Shown piece by piece: positions 8,723 through 16,923 of a stretch of 64,000 nt of DNA (its first letter is position 1; each line of letters starts with the position of its first letter). Source of the DNA: Pectobacterium wasabiae CFBP 3304 (lineage in GTDB: Bacteria > Pseudomonadota > Gammaproteobacteria > Enterobacterales > Enterobacteriaceae). The stretch covers positions 372,001-436,000 of the forward strand of contig NZ_CP015750.1 of assembly GCF_001742185.1 (NCBI RefSeq). The letters run 5' to 3'. A program made the position numbers and the translations under genes. The notes beneath the pieces were generated by a model. That model did not search any database. It worked only from the letters and a program-made list of their open reading frames with translations, and was not told where the DNA came from.

Positions 8723-9637
8723 ATGACGATAATGAAAAACAAATGGCCTCAGATCGAAGATTTTAACGTTTTTTTGACCGTGGTCAGAACCAGTAATTTT
8801 TCCGCTGCCGCTGTCGAACTGGGTCTTTCGAATGCATATATCACGAAAAGAATTAACATTCTTGAAAGTGTTTTGGGGGTAAAGTTATTTCATCGTAATA
8901 CTCGTGAAATAAGGCTTACAAGCGCAGGTGAAGTAGCCAGAGTTCAAGCTGAAGAATTAATAAGAAGTGCAAGAAATTCTATCGAGCAAATCCAGGATGT
9001 CAGAAATGACGTAATGGGTAATCTTCATATTTCAAGTTCATTTGGATTCGGAAAGAATCATCTGGCTCAACCTTTTTCCTCTTTTTCAAAAAATAACCCA
9101 CACTTAAAAATAAAATTGACGCTAACAGATACAAAGCTTGATCTAATAAAGGAAGGCATTGATCTGGAAATCATGGTTGGAGAGAATTTTAACGATAGAT
9201 ATTATGCGAAAAAAATTGCAGATAATAAAAGGATACTCTGTGCCTCACCTGATTATTTTGCAGACAAAGATATGCCAACCATTCCTGAGGAACTGGCTAA
9301 TCATAGTTGTCTGTTTTTGCAGGAAAAAGGCCAGACATTTGGGCTGTGGCGGCTTTACAATGGGATAAACCTGCAAACTGTACGTGTTAATGGGGATCTA
9401 TCATCCAACAATGGTGAGATAATTATGCAGTGGGCTCTGGCTGGCCACGGCATAGCATACAGAAGTCAGTGGGATGCCAGAAAATACATTGAAAACAAAC
9501 AGCTTATTCATATTCTTCCTGATTATTATGAGCAAGCATCTGTCTGGGCCGTTTACCCCACCAAATTAGACGACTCGTTGAAGACCAAGAGATGTGTTGA
9601 GTTCCTTGAAGAGTATTTCAGAGACATAAAACTATAA
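8723..9637 (+). CDS. LysR-family regulator, DmlR-like
   Basis: 304 residues. The N-terminal winged helix-turn-helix has FLTVVRTSNFSAAAVELGLSNAYITKRINILE and LFHRNTREIRLT. The effector domain has the DmlR-group signatures RILCASPDYF, SSNNGEIIMQWAL and SVWAVYP. DmlR activates D-malate use in E. coli, which suggests a dicarboxylic or hydroxy-acid inducer here. ATG 8723 is chosen; TTG 8711 and ATG 8732 are alternatives and none has a strong ribosome-binding site. The gene converges on the operon at 9673-13992, its likely target. Base composition is clearly more AT-rich than the neighbouring thi genes. Confidence 0.88.
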   Translation: MTIMKNKWPQIEDFNVFLTVVRTSNFSAAAVELGLSNAYITKRINILESVLGVKLFHRNTREIRLTSAGEVARVQAEELIRSARNSIEQIQDVRNDVMGNLHISSSFGFGKNHLAQPFSSFSKNNPHLKIKLTLTDTKLDLIKEGIDLEIMVGENFNDRYYAKKIADNKRILCASPDYFADKDMPTIPEELANHSCLFLQEKGQTFGLWRLYNGINLQTVRVNGDLSSNNGEIIMQWALAGHGIAYRSQWDARKYIENKQLIHILPDYYEQASVWAVYPTKLDDSLKTKRCVEFLEEYFRDIKL

Positions 9638-9660
9638 ACAGCCACAAGAGTAGCTGTTTA
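9635..9660. terminator. Bidirectional terminator, LysR gene / transporter
   Basis: TAAACAGC and GCTGTTTA form an 8-bp stem with a 10-nt loop; the hairpin begins at the LysR stop codon and lies in the 35-bp gap between the convergent genes. A/T-rich flanks are present on both sides. Confidence 0.65.
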
Positions 9661-9672
9661 TTTATACAAATA

Positions 9673-11019
9673 TCAGGAAAATGCGGCTAATAACATCGTT
9701 GCAAGTATTACGGTAAAAGCGCCACCAATACGCGTGGAAATCTGAGCAAATGGCATAAGTCCCATACGGTTCGAAGCAGACAGAATGGCCACATCACCAG
9801 TGCCACCTAACCCACTATGGCAAGTTGTCACTATCGAGGCTTCAACCGGATACATGTTGAGGTATTTCGCCATAAAGAAACTCACCATCGCCATTGAGAG
9901 CACAACTGAACCACACACAGCCACATAACCTAATGAGAATACCGCAACAACGCTTTCCAGTGGTACATAGAGCATTCCAAGGCCGATCATCGTAGGCCAG
10001 ATGAGGGACGTTGAAATGAGCTTATAGCAAGATTTTGAGCCATCAATCATACGGTGAGGAATGATATCAATATATTTGCAGATAACGGCAAGGACAATCA
10101 TCAGTACCGGTCCGGGGATGTGTAGGATTTTTTCAAGCAGTCCACCCACAATAAAGAAACAACAAATTACCAGCAAACCAGCGCCCATTAATGGGAAATC
10201 TGTGTTGCCATTCCCTTCCGAGCCAAGGTTGTTGAAAATCGCATTATCTTCAGCAGTACGGATGAGCATCCCGTCACCACTTAACGTAGGTTTGACGCTA
10301 CCTAATTTTGCCAGGAAGCCAGCACAAACAATGGCAAAAATATTACCGATGACTGCGGCAGGAACCAGTTGAGCAACGTAGATATCCGGCGTGGTGCCAA
10401 GGATGGAAGAGTAAGCCAGAGAAAGAGGTAAGATCCCCTCACCGATACCGCCACCAATTATCGGAACGATAATATAGAAGAAGGTATGGTACATACTGTA
10501 ACCAACCAACTCTCCAACCATCAGGCCAACGCCTACCGCAGTTACAGTACCGACAACCAGCGGTACAAACATTCTGATCATACCCTGTACCAGAATAACA
10601 CGATGCATTCCGAGAATACTGCCAACGACAAGGGTAGCAATGACAAAATACAGGAAGTTGGCATCTTTCATAAGAACATGCACAGAATCCAGCACGTTCT
10701 TAGGAATATAATGGTAAAAAACCAGAATCGATGGAATCATCAGGCAGAAAATTGCCGGGCCACCAATATCCTTTATAATTGGGATATTTTTCCCTACAGT
10801 TGAAAGAATAAACCCCAGAGACATTATAATTGCAAGACCACCAATCATATTTTTTGGTAACGTGCCAAAAAATGCAGCCGCACCGATAATAATACACATA
10901 ACTAAAAAAAACAGAGCAGGTATGGAACAAATTTCTTTAGAAAAAAAGAATTTTTTTGAATTAGTTAGTCCAGATGCATCATCACATTTAGACAAAATCT
11001 CTTCTTGAATATTATTCAT
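9673..11019 (-). CDS. 2-hydroxycarboxylate transporter (2HCT family, CitS/MleP/CimH type)
   Basis: 448 residues, close to the 446 of Klebsiella CitS, with about 11 hydrophobic segments. Two family GGXG re-entrant-loop motifs are visible: IIGGGIGEGILPLS about residue 195 and SGLGGTGDVAILSA about 405. The conserved substrate-binding Arg is in STRIGGA near the C-terminus. The family imports citrate, malate, citramalate or lactate with Na+ or H+, or in exchange. Start ATG 11019 follows AGGTG; an upstream in-frame start would add 11 unrelated residues. Last gene of the operon that begins at 13992, so it is probably the uptake system for the operon's substrate. Confidence 0.9.
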   Translation of the reverse strand: MNNIQEEILSKCDDASGLTNSKKFFFSKEICSIPALFFLVMCIIIGAAAFFGTLPKNMIGGLAIIMSLGFILSTVGKNIPIIKDIGGPAIFCLMIPSILVFYHYIPKNVLDSVHVLMKDANFLYFVIATLVVGSILGMHRVILVQGMIRMFVPLVVGTVTAVGVGLMVGELVGYSMYHTFFYIIVPIIGGGIGEGILPLSLAYSSILGTTPDIYVAQLVPAAVIGNIFAIVCAGFLAKLGSVKPTLSGDGMLIRTAEDNAIFNNLGSEGNGNTDFPLMGAGLLVICCFFIVGGLLEKILHIPGPVLMIVLAVICKYIDIIPHRMIDGSKSCYKLISTSLIWPTMIGLGMLYVPLESVVAVFSLGYVAVCGSVVLSMAMVSFFMAKYLNMYPVEASIVTTCHSGLGGTGDVAILSASNRMGLMPFAQISTRIGGAFTVILATMLLAAFS

Positions 11020-11048
11020 TATATTCACCTGTATAACACGTAGGGTAC

Positions 11049-11074
11049 ACACTTATCCCAAATGAGATAAGTGT
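11049..11074 (-). other. Intercistronic hairpin before the transporter gene
   Basis: ACACTTATC (11049-11057) and GATAAGTGT (11066-11074) form a 9-bp stem with an 8-nt loop in the 76-bp gap between the FAH-family gene and the transporter. There is no T tract on the transcribed (minus) side, so an mRNA processing or stability element is more likely than full termination. Confidence 0.5.
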
Positions 11075-11095
11075 TATTTTTAGTATTTATATTTA

Positions 11096-11941
11096 TTAAG
11101 CTATTATTGTTTCGCGAATATGATTACGCAGACGTCCTAAACCTTCAATCTCTACTTCAATACAGTCACCCTCTTTCAAAAAAAGAGGTGGTGTTCTTTT
11201 TTTACCGACTCCGCCTGGGGAACCCGTTATAATTACATCCCCAGGACTAAGTTGGGTAAAAGTGCTAATATATGCAATAAGATAAGGTATCTTATGAATC
11301 ATATTCTTCGTATTATCATTCTGCACTTCTGTGGCATTCAGGAAGGTGCGGATTGAAAGGTTATGCGGATCGTGAATTTCATCCTTCGACGTCAGATAAG
11401 GACCAAACCCGCCAGTTTTAGGCCAGTTCTTGCCCGCAGTATACCAGGTATGTTGCCAATCACGGGCTGAACCATCCATGTAGCAACTATATCCAGCAAT
11501 GAAATTAAGTGCATCATCTTCAGAAACATGGAAGCATGTTTTACCGATGATAACCGCTAGCTCACCTTCATAATCGAACTCATGCGACTCAGCAGGCTTG
11601 TTGATATAAGTAAGATGTCCTGTCTGTGAGTCAGCAAATCTTACAAATAAAGTAGGTTCTGGATTGAGTTCATTGAACTCAGCACGTTTTTCAGAGTAGT
11701 TCATCCCCACACAAATGATTTTGGTGGGGTTATCAATAACCGGAAGATACTCAACCTGATCAATTTTATAATCTATCTTATCTGTAGATATTCCTGCTAA
11801 TTCAGAGATGTCTTCATTTTCCAGAAATGTCTTCAGCGATGGATACTTATTGCCGTATATCGCACTGACATCAATTATCCCCGTTCCTTTCACAATACCA
11901 AATTTGTGTTTACCATTTAATTTAAAATTAGCTATTTTCAT
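11096..11941 (-). CDS. Fumarylacetoacetate hydrolase (FAH) family protein
   Basis: 281 residues. The C-terminal FAH fold shows the metal ligands of the family: the Glu pair in FDYEGELAVIIGK (about 123-125) and Asp in CYMDGSARDWQ (about 155), plus FGPYLTSKDEI and the end motif LSPGDVIITGSPGGVG. Family members cleave or decarboxylate 3-keto or acylpyruvate-type acids (acylpyruvase, oxaloacetate decarboxylase) or tautomerise them. The exact reaction cannot be read from sequence. It lies 18 bp after the LeuD-like gene, in an operon with the LeuCD-like dehydratase, so the substrate may derive from that enzyme's product. Confidence 0.88.
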   Translation of the reverse strand: MKIANFKLNGKHKFGIVKGTGIIDVSAIYGNKYPSLKTFLENEDISELAGISTDKIDYKIDQVEYLPVIDNPTKIICVGMNYSEKRAEFNELNPEPTLFVRFADSQTGHLTYINKPAESHEFDYEGELAVIIGKTCFHVSEDDALNFIAGYSCYMDGSARDWQHTWYTAGKNWPKTGGFGPYLTSKDEIHDPHNLSIRTFLNATEVQNDNTKNMIHKIPYLIAYISTFTQLSPGDVIITGSPGGVGKKRTPPLFLKEGDCIEVEIEGLGRLRNHIRETIIA

Positions 11942-11959
11942 TATTCACTCTCAAGCTTT

Positions 11960-12574
11960 TCAGCTTACTCTGTGCCATGGATTTTCCGAATAATATTCAT
12001 TTTCAAATTGGATAATTTCATCCCTAAAGGATAATGTTAAGCCAATTGCATCCAGACCTTTTACCAGCATCTCCTTCTTCAGTTCATCTACATTAAATGT
12101 AAAATCTTCTTTTTCGGTACTGATGATCTGGTTCTCAAGATCAATCAAGATCTCATTTGTCTCAATGTGGGAAATAATCCTAGCCAGTTCACTCATTTTC
12201 TCTTCCGCAAGAGTGATAGTCAGAACGCCATTGCGTAGGCAATTATCATTGAATATTCCCGCAAAAGAAGTGCCAATCAGGGCACGAATACCTAATTGTT
12301 TCATCCCCCATACAGCATGTTCACGGCTGGAACCGCACCCAAAATTTGGTCCGGTAATCAGGAATTTTGAACCCTTCCATTGAGGTGTATTAAGAATGAA
12401 ATCTGGATTTTCAGTGCCATCAGCATTAAATCTCAGGTCGTAAAAAAGGCCTTTATCAAGCCCCTGCCGATCAATACCTTTAAGAAACTGTTTAGGCATA
12501 ATGACGTCAGTATCGATATTAGCAGCCAGCATTGGAGCGGCCAGTCCTGAAATTTTCTTAAACGTATCCATCAT
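11960..12574 (-). CDS. LeuD-like dehydratase small subunit (aconitase swivel domain)
   Basis: 204 residues, near the 201 of LeuD. The swivel-domain signature is present: NIDTDVIMPKQFLKGI at the start, GPNFGCGSSREHAVWGMKQLGIRALIGTSFAGIFNDNCLRNGVLTI in the middle. It should pair with the large subunit encoded upstream; the stop of that gene and this start share one base (TAATG), so they are translationally coupled. In leucine synthesis the leuCD genes sit with leuAB; here they do not, and the neighbours are a hydroxy-acid transporter and an FAH-family enzyme, so a catabolic isomerase or hydratase acting on another 2-hydroxy-dicarboxylate is likely. Confidence 0.87.
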   Translation of the reverse strand: MMDTFKKISGLAAPMLAANIDTDVIMPKQFLKGIDRQGLDKGLFYDLRFNADGTENPDFILNTPQWKGSKFLITGPNFGCGSSREHAVWGMKQLGIRALIGTSFAGIFNDNCLRNGVLTITLAEEKMSELARIISHIETNEILIDLENQIISTEKEDFTFNVDELKKEMLVKGLDAIGLTLSFRDEIIQFENEYYSENPWHRVS

Positions 12575-13992
12575 TAAACCCCGGTAAAATAGCGAACATC
12601 GGTTAAATGACCAGCGATTGCAGAGGCTGCAACCATTGCCGGACTCATAAGGTGTGTACGTGAACCCGCGCCCTGTCTACCGGCAAAATTGCGGTTGGTA
12701 CTTGAGGCACAGCGATCTCCTGGGGACAGAACATCTTCGTTCATGGCCAGACACATGGAGCAACCAGACTGGCGCCATTCAAAACCAGCATCCATAAAGA
12801 TTTGAGCCAGACCTTCTTGTTCCGCTCGCTCACGAACAAGGGAAGAGCCAGGAACAATCATGCCGCGCACGTGTGAAGCCAACTTTTTACCCTGAACAAC
12901 TTTTGCAACTTCGCGTAAATCCTCAATACGACTGTTGGTGCACGACCCAATGAAAGCGTGGGAAATTTTAATTTCAGTGAAAGGCGTTCCTGGCTTTAGA
13001 TCCATGTATTTCAGGGCAGTGAAATAATCTTTTCTCTTTTGCTCGTCCGAGATAATTTCTGGATCCGGAACAGAACTACTGATTGCACCGGCCTGGTCGG
13101 GACTAATTCCCCAGGTAACAAAAGGTTCTACTGTAGAGCAGTCGATATAAATCTCTTTATCGAATGTTGCATCAGGATCGCTACGCAACTGCCGCCAGTT
13201 GGTAACCGCGTTATCCCACATCTCGCCCTTCGGGGCTCGTGGGGTATCTTTCAGATACGCGAATACCTTGTCGTCCGGTGACATAAATGCACCTCGCGCA
13301 CCGGCTTCTACGGCCATATTGCAGATAGTCATGCGTGCTTCAACGCTCAGGTTATCAATGACGTTTCCACAAAATTCAATGGCATAACCGGTAGCACCGT
13401 CTGCGCCAATGCGTGCAATAAGCGCCATAATGACATCTTTTGAAGTTACCCCCAGGCCGAGAGTACCTTCCAGGGTGACGCGCATATTCTTGAGTTTCTT
13501 ATATACCAAGGTCTGCGTCGCCAAGAGGTGTTCAATTTCGGAGGTTCCAATGCCGAAGCCAAACGCGCCCAGTGCTCCATAAGTCGTGGTGTGACTGTCC
13601 CCTGCAGCAATAATCATTCCGGGCATGGCAAGGCCCTGCTCGTGCGCGACCACATGTTCAATACCCTGGCGTTTATCCATGACATCGAATAATTCAATAT
13701 CAAAGTGCTGGCTGTTCTCCCTGAAGTAGTTAACCTGCAACGTGCCGCCAGGGTCCGTCATGAGCAGATCGCGTGATGGGCGAGTCGGATTTACATGATC
13801 TACGTTAAGCAGAATAGATTTTGGATTCCAGACCATACGGTCATTTTCACGCAATCCACTAAATGCCTGCGGGCTGGTATATTCATTCAAAATTGAACGA
13901 TCAATATATAAAAGAACATTGCCTTCATTATCGAACTTTTTAATTGTGTGTGAATCAATATGTTTGTCGTATAGCGTTTTACTCAGATTCAT
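12574..13992 (-). CDS. LeuC-like dehydratase large subunit ([4Fe-4S], aconitase family)
   Basis: 472 residues, similar to LeuC (466). It has the family motifs AGDSHTTTYGALGAFGFGIGTSEIEHLLATQ, the cluster ligands in IGSCTNSRIEDLR and GCSMC, and STNRNFAGRQGAGSRTHLMSPAM. The protein should hold a [4Fe-4S] cluster and dehydrate/rehydrate a 2- or 3-hydroxy acid with the small subunit. ATG 13992 has TAGGTA six bases upstream; a GTG at 14013 would add seven residues and lacks a good site. First gene of a four-gene minus-strand operon. Whether it uses isopropylmalate or another alkylmalate (for example citramalate) is open. Confidence 0.88.
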   Translation of the reverse strand: MNLSKTLYDKHIDSHTIKKFDNEGNVLLYIDRSILNEYTSPQAFSGLRENDRMVWNPKSILLNVDHVNPTRPSRDLLMTDPGGTLQVNYFRENSQHFDIELFDVMDKRQGIEHVVAHEQGLAMPGMIIAAGDSHTTTYGALGAFGFGIGTSEIEHLLATQTLVYKKLKNMRVTLEGTLGLGVTSKDVIMALIARIGADGATGYAIEFCGNVIDNLSVEARMTICNMAVEAGARGAFMSPDDKVFAYLKDTPRAPKGEMWDNAVTNWRQLRSDPDATFDKEIYIDCSTVEPFVTWGISPDQAGAISSSVPDPEIISDEQKRKDYFTALKYMDLKPGTPFTEIKISHAFIGSCTNSRIEDLREVAKVVQGKKLASHVRGMIVPGSSLVRERAEQEGLAQIFMDAGFEWRQSGCSMCLAMNEDVLSPGDRCASSTNRNFAGRQGAGSRTHLMSPAMVAASAIAGHLTDVRYFTGV

Positions 13993-14089
13993 GATCTTAC
14001 CTACATTGCTCACGGGTTAAGTTAATACCAGTATAAGCATCGGGTTAATCGTGTATATCCATTACCGAACTCATATGATGAAAAACACT

Positions 14090-14106
14090 TTTTACAAAAT
14101 GTAAAA
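14090..14106. promoter_or_regulatory. Candidate operator upstream of the organic-acid operon
   Basis: TTTTACAAAATGTAAAA is a perfect dyad (7-bp arms, 3-bp centre) and contains the T-N11-A pattern of LysR-type sites. It lies about 100 bp upstream of the first gene of the operon, a usual position for a LysR activator site. Binding by the DmlR-like regulator is inference. Confidence 0.45.
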
Positions 14107-14244
14107 CATAACCTTAACCATATAGATCAAGTGGTTATTGTTATATATCCAATTTTATATAAATTAGATATTTGAAGAATTCAATGCTAAGGTAGATTCA
14201 TTTTTCGCCTGACAATAACATTCGTATATATTGTGTCTGTGATC

Positions 14245-14403
14245 ATGTTTTCAGCTATGCCAGATTTTAATCTGGCTTGGACTAGCTCTGGAACTGAGGG
14301 CGGTGGCCTTCAGATAATTGATAACGCTCCCGGTGATGACTTATCTATTTCAGATACCAAAATCTTTAGCACAAGGTACGGTATTGATAATACTTATTCC
14401 TAA
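14245..14403 (+). CDS. Short hypothetical ORF or gene remnant (52 aa)
   Basis: An open frame from ATG 14245 encodes 52 residues (it contains FNLAWTSSGTEGGG and ends YGIDNTYS). The frame stays open upstream to 14191 with a hydrophobic stretch (TFVYIVSVIMFSA), which hints at a decayed signal or anchor. I do not recognise it and see no good ribosome-binding site. It lies in the 715-bp region between the operon promoter and the IS remnant; the rest of that gap (14110-14240, 14404-14485) is AT-rich with nothing else recognisable. Confidence 0.3.
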   Translation: MFSAMPDFNLAWTSSGTEGGGLQIIDNAPGDDLSISDTKIFSTRYGIDNTYS

Positions 14404-14485
14404 CGTATTGCCAAGTCTTCTACAACATCAAAAAATAAACAACATTATGATGTTGATTGAAAATTACGTAACCTAATAAATAACC

Positions 14486-14700
14486 TCATTTTCTGATAAA
14501 AAGTCGGATACAGACTAATTTCACGAGCAAAAGATAGTTCCTGGCTGTTTTCTCATAGCGGGTAGCAACCCGGCGATACGCTTTTAAAAGACTCAAGCAT
14601 CTTTCAACAATATGATGGGAAATGAAAAACCACAGGCCGTTGTAACATAGAGAAAAACGCCATAACCCTTTAGACTGGTTAATAAAACCCATACTGAGGA
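14486..14700 (-). mobile_element. IS5-family transposase remnant (C-terminal part)
   Basis: The minus-strand frame (14692 to 14486) ends in HHIVERCLSLLKAYRRVATR followed by YEKTARNYLLLVKLVCIRLF. This matches the C-terminus of IS5/IS427-group DDE transposases, where the Glu of VERC is the catalytic E. About 70 residues remain; the N-terminal part and both IS ends are not found. The proximal 81 bp is the right-hand copy of the direct repeat. Confidence 0.8.
14620..14700 (+). repeat. Right 81-bp direct repeat flanking the organic-acid block
   Basis: Pairs with 8473-8553 in the same orientation, with 9 mismatches counted by eye and no gaps. Its last bases, CTGAGGA, provide the ribosome-binding site of the adjacent alcohol dehydrogenase. 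Recombination between the copies would delete the regulator, the operon and most of the IS remnant. Confidence 0.8.
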
Positions 14701-14707
14701 AAATGTG

Positions 14708-15727
14708 ATGACAATAATCAAGAGTTATGCCGCGCCGAAAGCAGGTGCAGCGCTGGAGTTGTATGAGTTTGATGCGGGAGCACTACAGGCAGAAGACGTC
14801 GAAGTCGTGGTTGAATACTGCGGCGTATGCCATTCCGATCTCTCGATGATCGATAACGAATGGGGAATATCGAGCTATCCACTGGTTGCCGGGCATGAAG
14901 TCATTGGTCATGTACACGCACTGGGCGAAGCCGCAAAGAACAAAGGATTAAAGATCGGTCAGCGCGTCGGCATTGGCTGGACGGCACGTAGTTGTGGGCA
15001 CTGCGATGCCTGTATCAGCGGCAGCCAAACCAATTGTCAGCAAGGCAGCGTGCCGACGATCCTGAATAAAGGCGGTTTTGCCGATAAAATTCGCGCAAAC
15101 TGGCAATGGGCTATCCCGCTTCCTGATTCCATTGATATCGAATCTGCAGGTCCGCTACTGTGCGGCGGCATCACCGTCTTCAAACCGCTATTAATGCACC
15201 ATATCACCGCGACCAGCCGTGTCGGCGTGATCGGTATCGGCGGTCTGGGGCATATCGCGATTAAGCTCCTGCACGCGATGGGTTGTGAAGTCACCGCATT
15301 CAGTTCTAATCCGTCCAAAGAGCAGGAGGTGCTGGCGATGGGGGCCGATAAAGTCGTCAATAGCCGCGATCCGCAGGCGCTAACTGCTCTAGCTGGCCAG
15401 TTCGATCTCATCATCAACACCGTGAGCGTCGATCTGGAGTGGCAGCCCTACTTCAACGCGCTCGCTTACAACGGGAAGTTCCATACCGTTGGTGCAGTGA
15501 TGAAACCATTTAGCGTTCCGGCCTTTACACTTATCGCAGGCGACCGCAGCGTTTCCGGTTCTTCTACCGGCTCACCGCATGAACTGCGCTCTCTGATGAA
15601 GCTCGCCGCGCGCGCCAACGTGAAGCCGCAGACGGAACTGTTCCCGATGTCGAAAATCAACGATGCTATCCAGCACGTGCGTGACGGCAAAGCCCGCTAC
15701 CGCGTCGTACTGAAAACCGATTTCTAA
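14708..15727 (+). CDS. Zinc-dependent alcohol dehydrogenase (YahK/CAD-like)
   Basis: 339 residues, medium-chain dehydrogenase. Catalytic zinc ligands lie in [12 protein letters not shown] and AGHEVIG; structural zinc cysteines in [15 protein letters not shown]; the Rossmann motif is [13 protein letters not shown]. The cinnamyl-alcohol-dehydrogenase group to which it looks closest reduces aldehydes with NADPH, and plant phenolic aldehydes would be plausible substrates for a plant pathogen (inference). ATG 14708 is preferred over GTG 14705 because GAGGA at 14697-14701 is 6-7 nt upstream. Single gene, with its 5' flank replaced by the IS-derived repeat. Confidence 0.88.
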   Translation: MTIIKSYAAPKAGAALELYEFDAGALQAEDVEVVVEYCGVCHSDLSMIDNEWGISSYPLVAGHEVIGHVHALGEAAKNKGLKIGQRVGIGWTARSCGHCDACISGSQTNCQQGSVPTILNKGGFADKIRANWQWAIPLPDSIDIESAGPLLCGGITVFKPLLMHHITATSRVGVIGIGGLGHIAIKLLHAMGCEVTAFSSNPSKEQEVLAMGADKVVNSRDPQALTALAGQFDLIINTVSVDLEWQPYFNALAYNGKFHTVGAVMKPFSVPAFTLIAGDRSVSGSSTGSPHELRSLMKLAARANVKPQTELFPMSKINDAIQHVRDGKARYRVVLKTDF

Positions 15728-15744
15728 TCGGTAAAGACATCAGC

Positions 15745-15774
15745 GGGCGAATACGCCATATACCGTATTCGCCC
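15745..15774. terminator. Hairpin downstream of the alcohol dehydrogenase
   Basis: GGGCGAATACG and CGTATTCGCCC form an 11-bp perfect stem with an 8-nt loop, 17 bp after the stop codon. No T tract follows on the plus strand, so termination strength is uncertain. Confidence 0.55.
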
Positions 15775-16012
15775 ACATTAACATTGCGTTGCCTGTTATT
15801 TTTTCTTGTTCTGCTACTGTAGTGCACATAGTTTCATTTCCTGACGTAAAGTCAGAACATTGCCATGTATTGACGCCATCAGAAATAGCATTGCCTTTTA
15901 CCCTGGTCTTCCCCCCGCTAATTCCGTCTAATATTCCGACCAATATTCACGAACCAGCCTGATTTTTATCCGTCACAACCTTATCGGACAAAAAAATTAA
16001 TATTCTTTACTT

Positions 16013-16311
16013 TCACATCAGGGGGAAATATCGGAATTGGCTTACCATAAATATAAAATCGTGCTTATCTTCGGCTAGCGTGAAAGAGAAACATAGGAAC
16101 GTCTTGGTATCAACACTTTCATGTTTTTCGCTGCGATAGTAAATTTCCCCATCAATATCCGCCCCCCAAAGTATTTATCATAGATGTTGATGCTACGCTG
16201 ATACGGGATAGCCTCTTGATGCTGTTTTCTAAAACAATATCTTTCCGGTAAGAAAAAGCGTAAACAGAGAGAACGGATATATTCAAAAAATAAAACTATC
16301 AATTGTACCAT
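16013..16311 (-). pseudogene. Frameshifted small gene of unknown function
   Basis: ATG 16311 has a GAAGGT ribosome-binding site. The frame encodes a hydrophobic start and PYQRSINIYDKYFGG, then shifts at six consecutive Gs (minus strand, 16162-16167). One extra G would continue into ADIDGEIYYRSEKHESVDTK and end QFRYFPLM at the TGA 16013-16015, giving 99 residues. As given, the first frame runs on with LMGKFTIAAKNMK to a stop at 16075. The acidic, tyrosine-rich second half looks like real protein. I cannot name the family. Either a true frameshift or a homopolymer error. Confidence 0.55.
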
Positions 16312-16584
16312 TTCTTACCTTCATCAATGACCAAGATTAATCTCATCACCAATCAGCATCACAAAAAAACGAACTTACTTTCAATTTAAATAATTATCGT
16401 GCATAAAATATCAAACACAAATTGTTACGTGAATTATTAAAGAGACGTTAAGAATATACTTATAAAACAATCCACCGCGATGAATTTACATGCCTTACAA
16501 ACAAACATTTACCAAATAAAATGCTACTCACCGCAGATTTTCTGCGTTATGTTATTCCATCGCCGACCACGAAGATAAATAGGT

Positions 16585-16672
16585 TCGTCATACGTCGAGT
16601 TACATACCTGTACGTTAGCTGCACGTAGTCACCCGAATCACTTACCTGAGTAAGTTCATCGAGATGAAATGA
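16585..16672 (-). repeat. Degenerate partial ERIC
   Basis: Contains CGTCATAC, a GTTAGCTGCACGTAGTCACC stretch, and AATCACTTACCTGAGTAAG, which follow the inner order of an ERIC in the same orientation as the copy at 6396. The outer left terminus is eroded and the right third is missing. Confidence 0.7.
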
Positions 16673-16923
16673 GAGACATCCACTCATTCACCACAGGCCC
16701 GTCGTTGATCGGACAAAGCGGTCTACTCATAAGCGACTATCCCCTCTTGTTGCGCCGTGCAGCCGCAGAAAAATACGTAAGTACCATATTAAGCCATCCC
16801 ACGAGCATAACAAACTGTCTGTGCATCTAAATTCTTTAAAAACATCCCTTCATCTTGCCAAAATGGCACTAAACTTAATTCTATTCATAGTACGGTGCCT
16901 TGTGTTGGAAAGGGGATTTTTCT

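Larger units (their letters stand above)
15775..16923. other. Decayed region between alcohol dehydrogenase and diguanylate cyclase
   Basis: 1.15 kb, AT-rich and without an intact recognisable gene. A 67-codon minus-strand frame at 15740-15943 (TTG start, contains GNAISDGVNTWQC) is open but unrecognised, and it overlaps the hairpin at 15745. A frameshifted small gene lies at 16013-16311 and a degenerate ERIC at about 16585-16672. From 16680 to 16900 I see nothing but the likely promoter of the cyclase. The mix suggests old insertions and decay. Confidence 0.6.

Noticed and set aside
12574..13992. Calling the LeuC/LeuD-like genes leuC and leuD of leucine synthesis
   Set aside because: No leuA or leuB is adjacent and the neighbours are a hydroxy-acid transporter, FAH-family enzyme and DmlR-like regulator.
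15740..15943. 67-codon minus-strand frame with TTG start
   Set aside because: It overlaps the dehydrogenase-side hairpin, matches no family I know, and an in-frame stop lies just upstream; described only as part of the gap.
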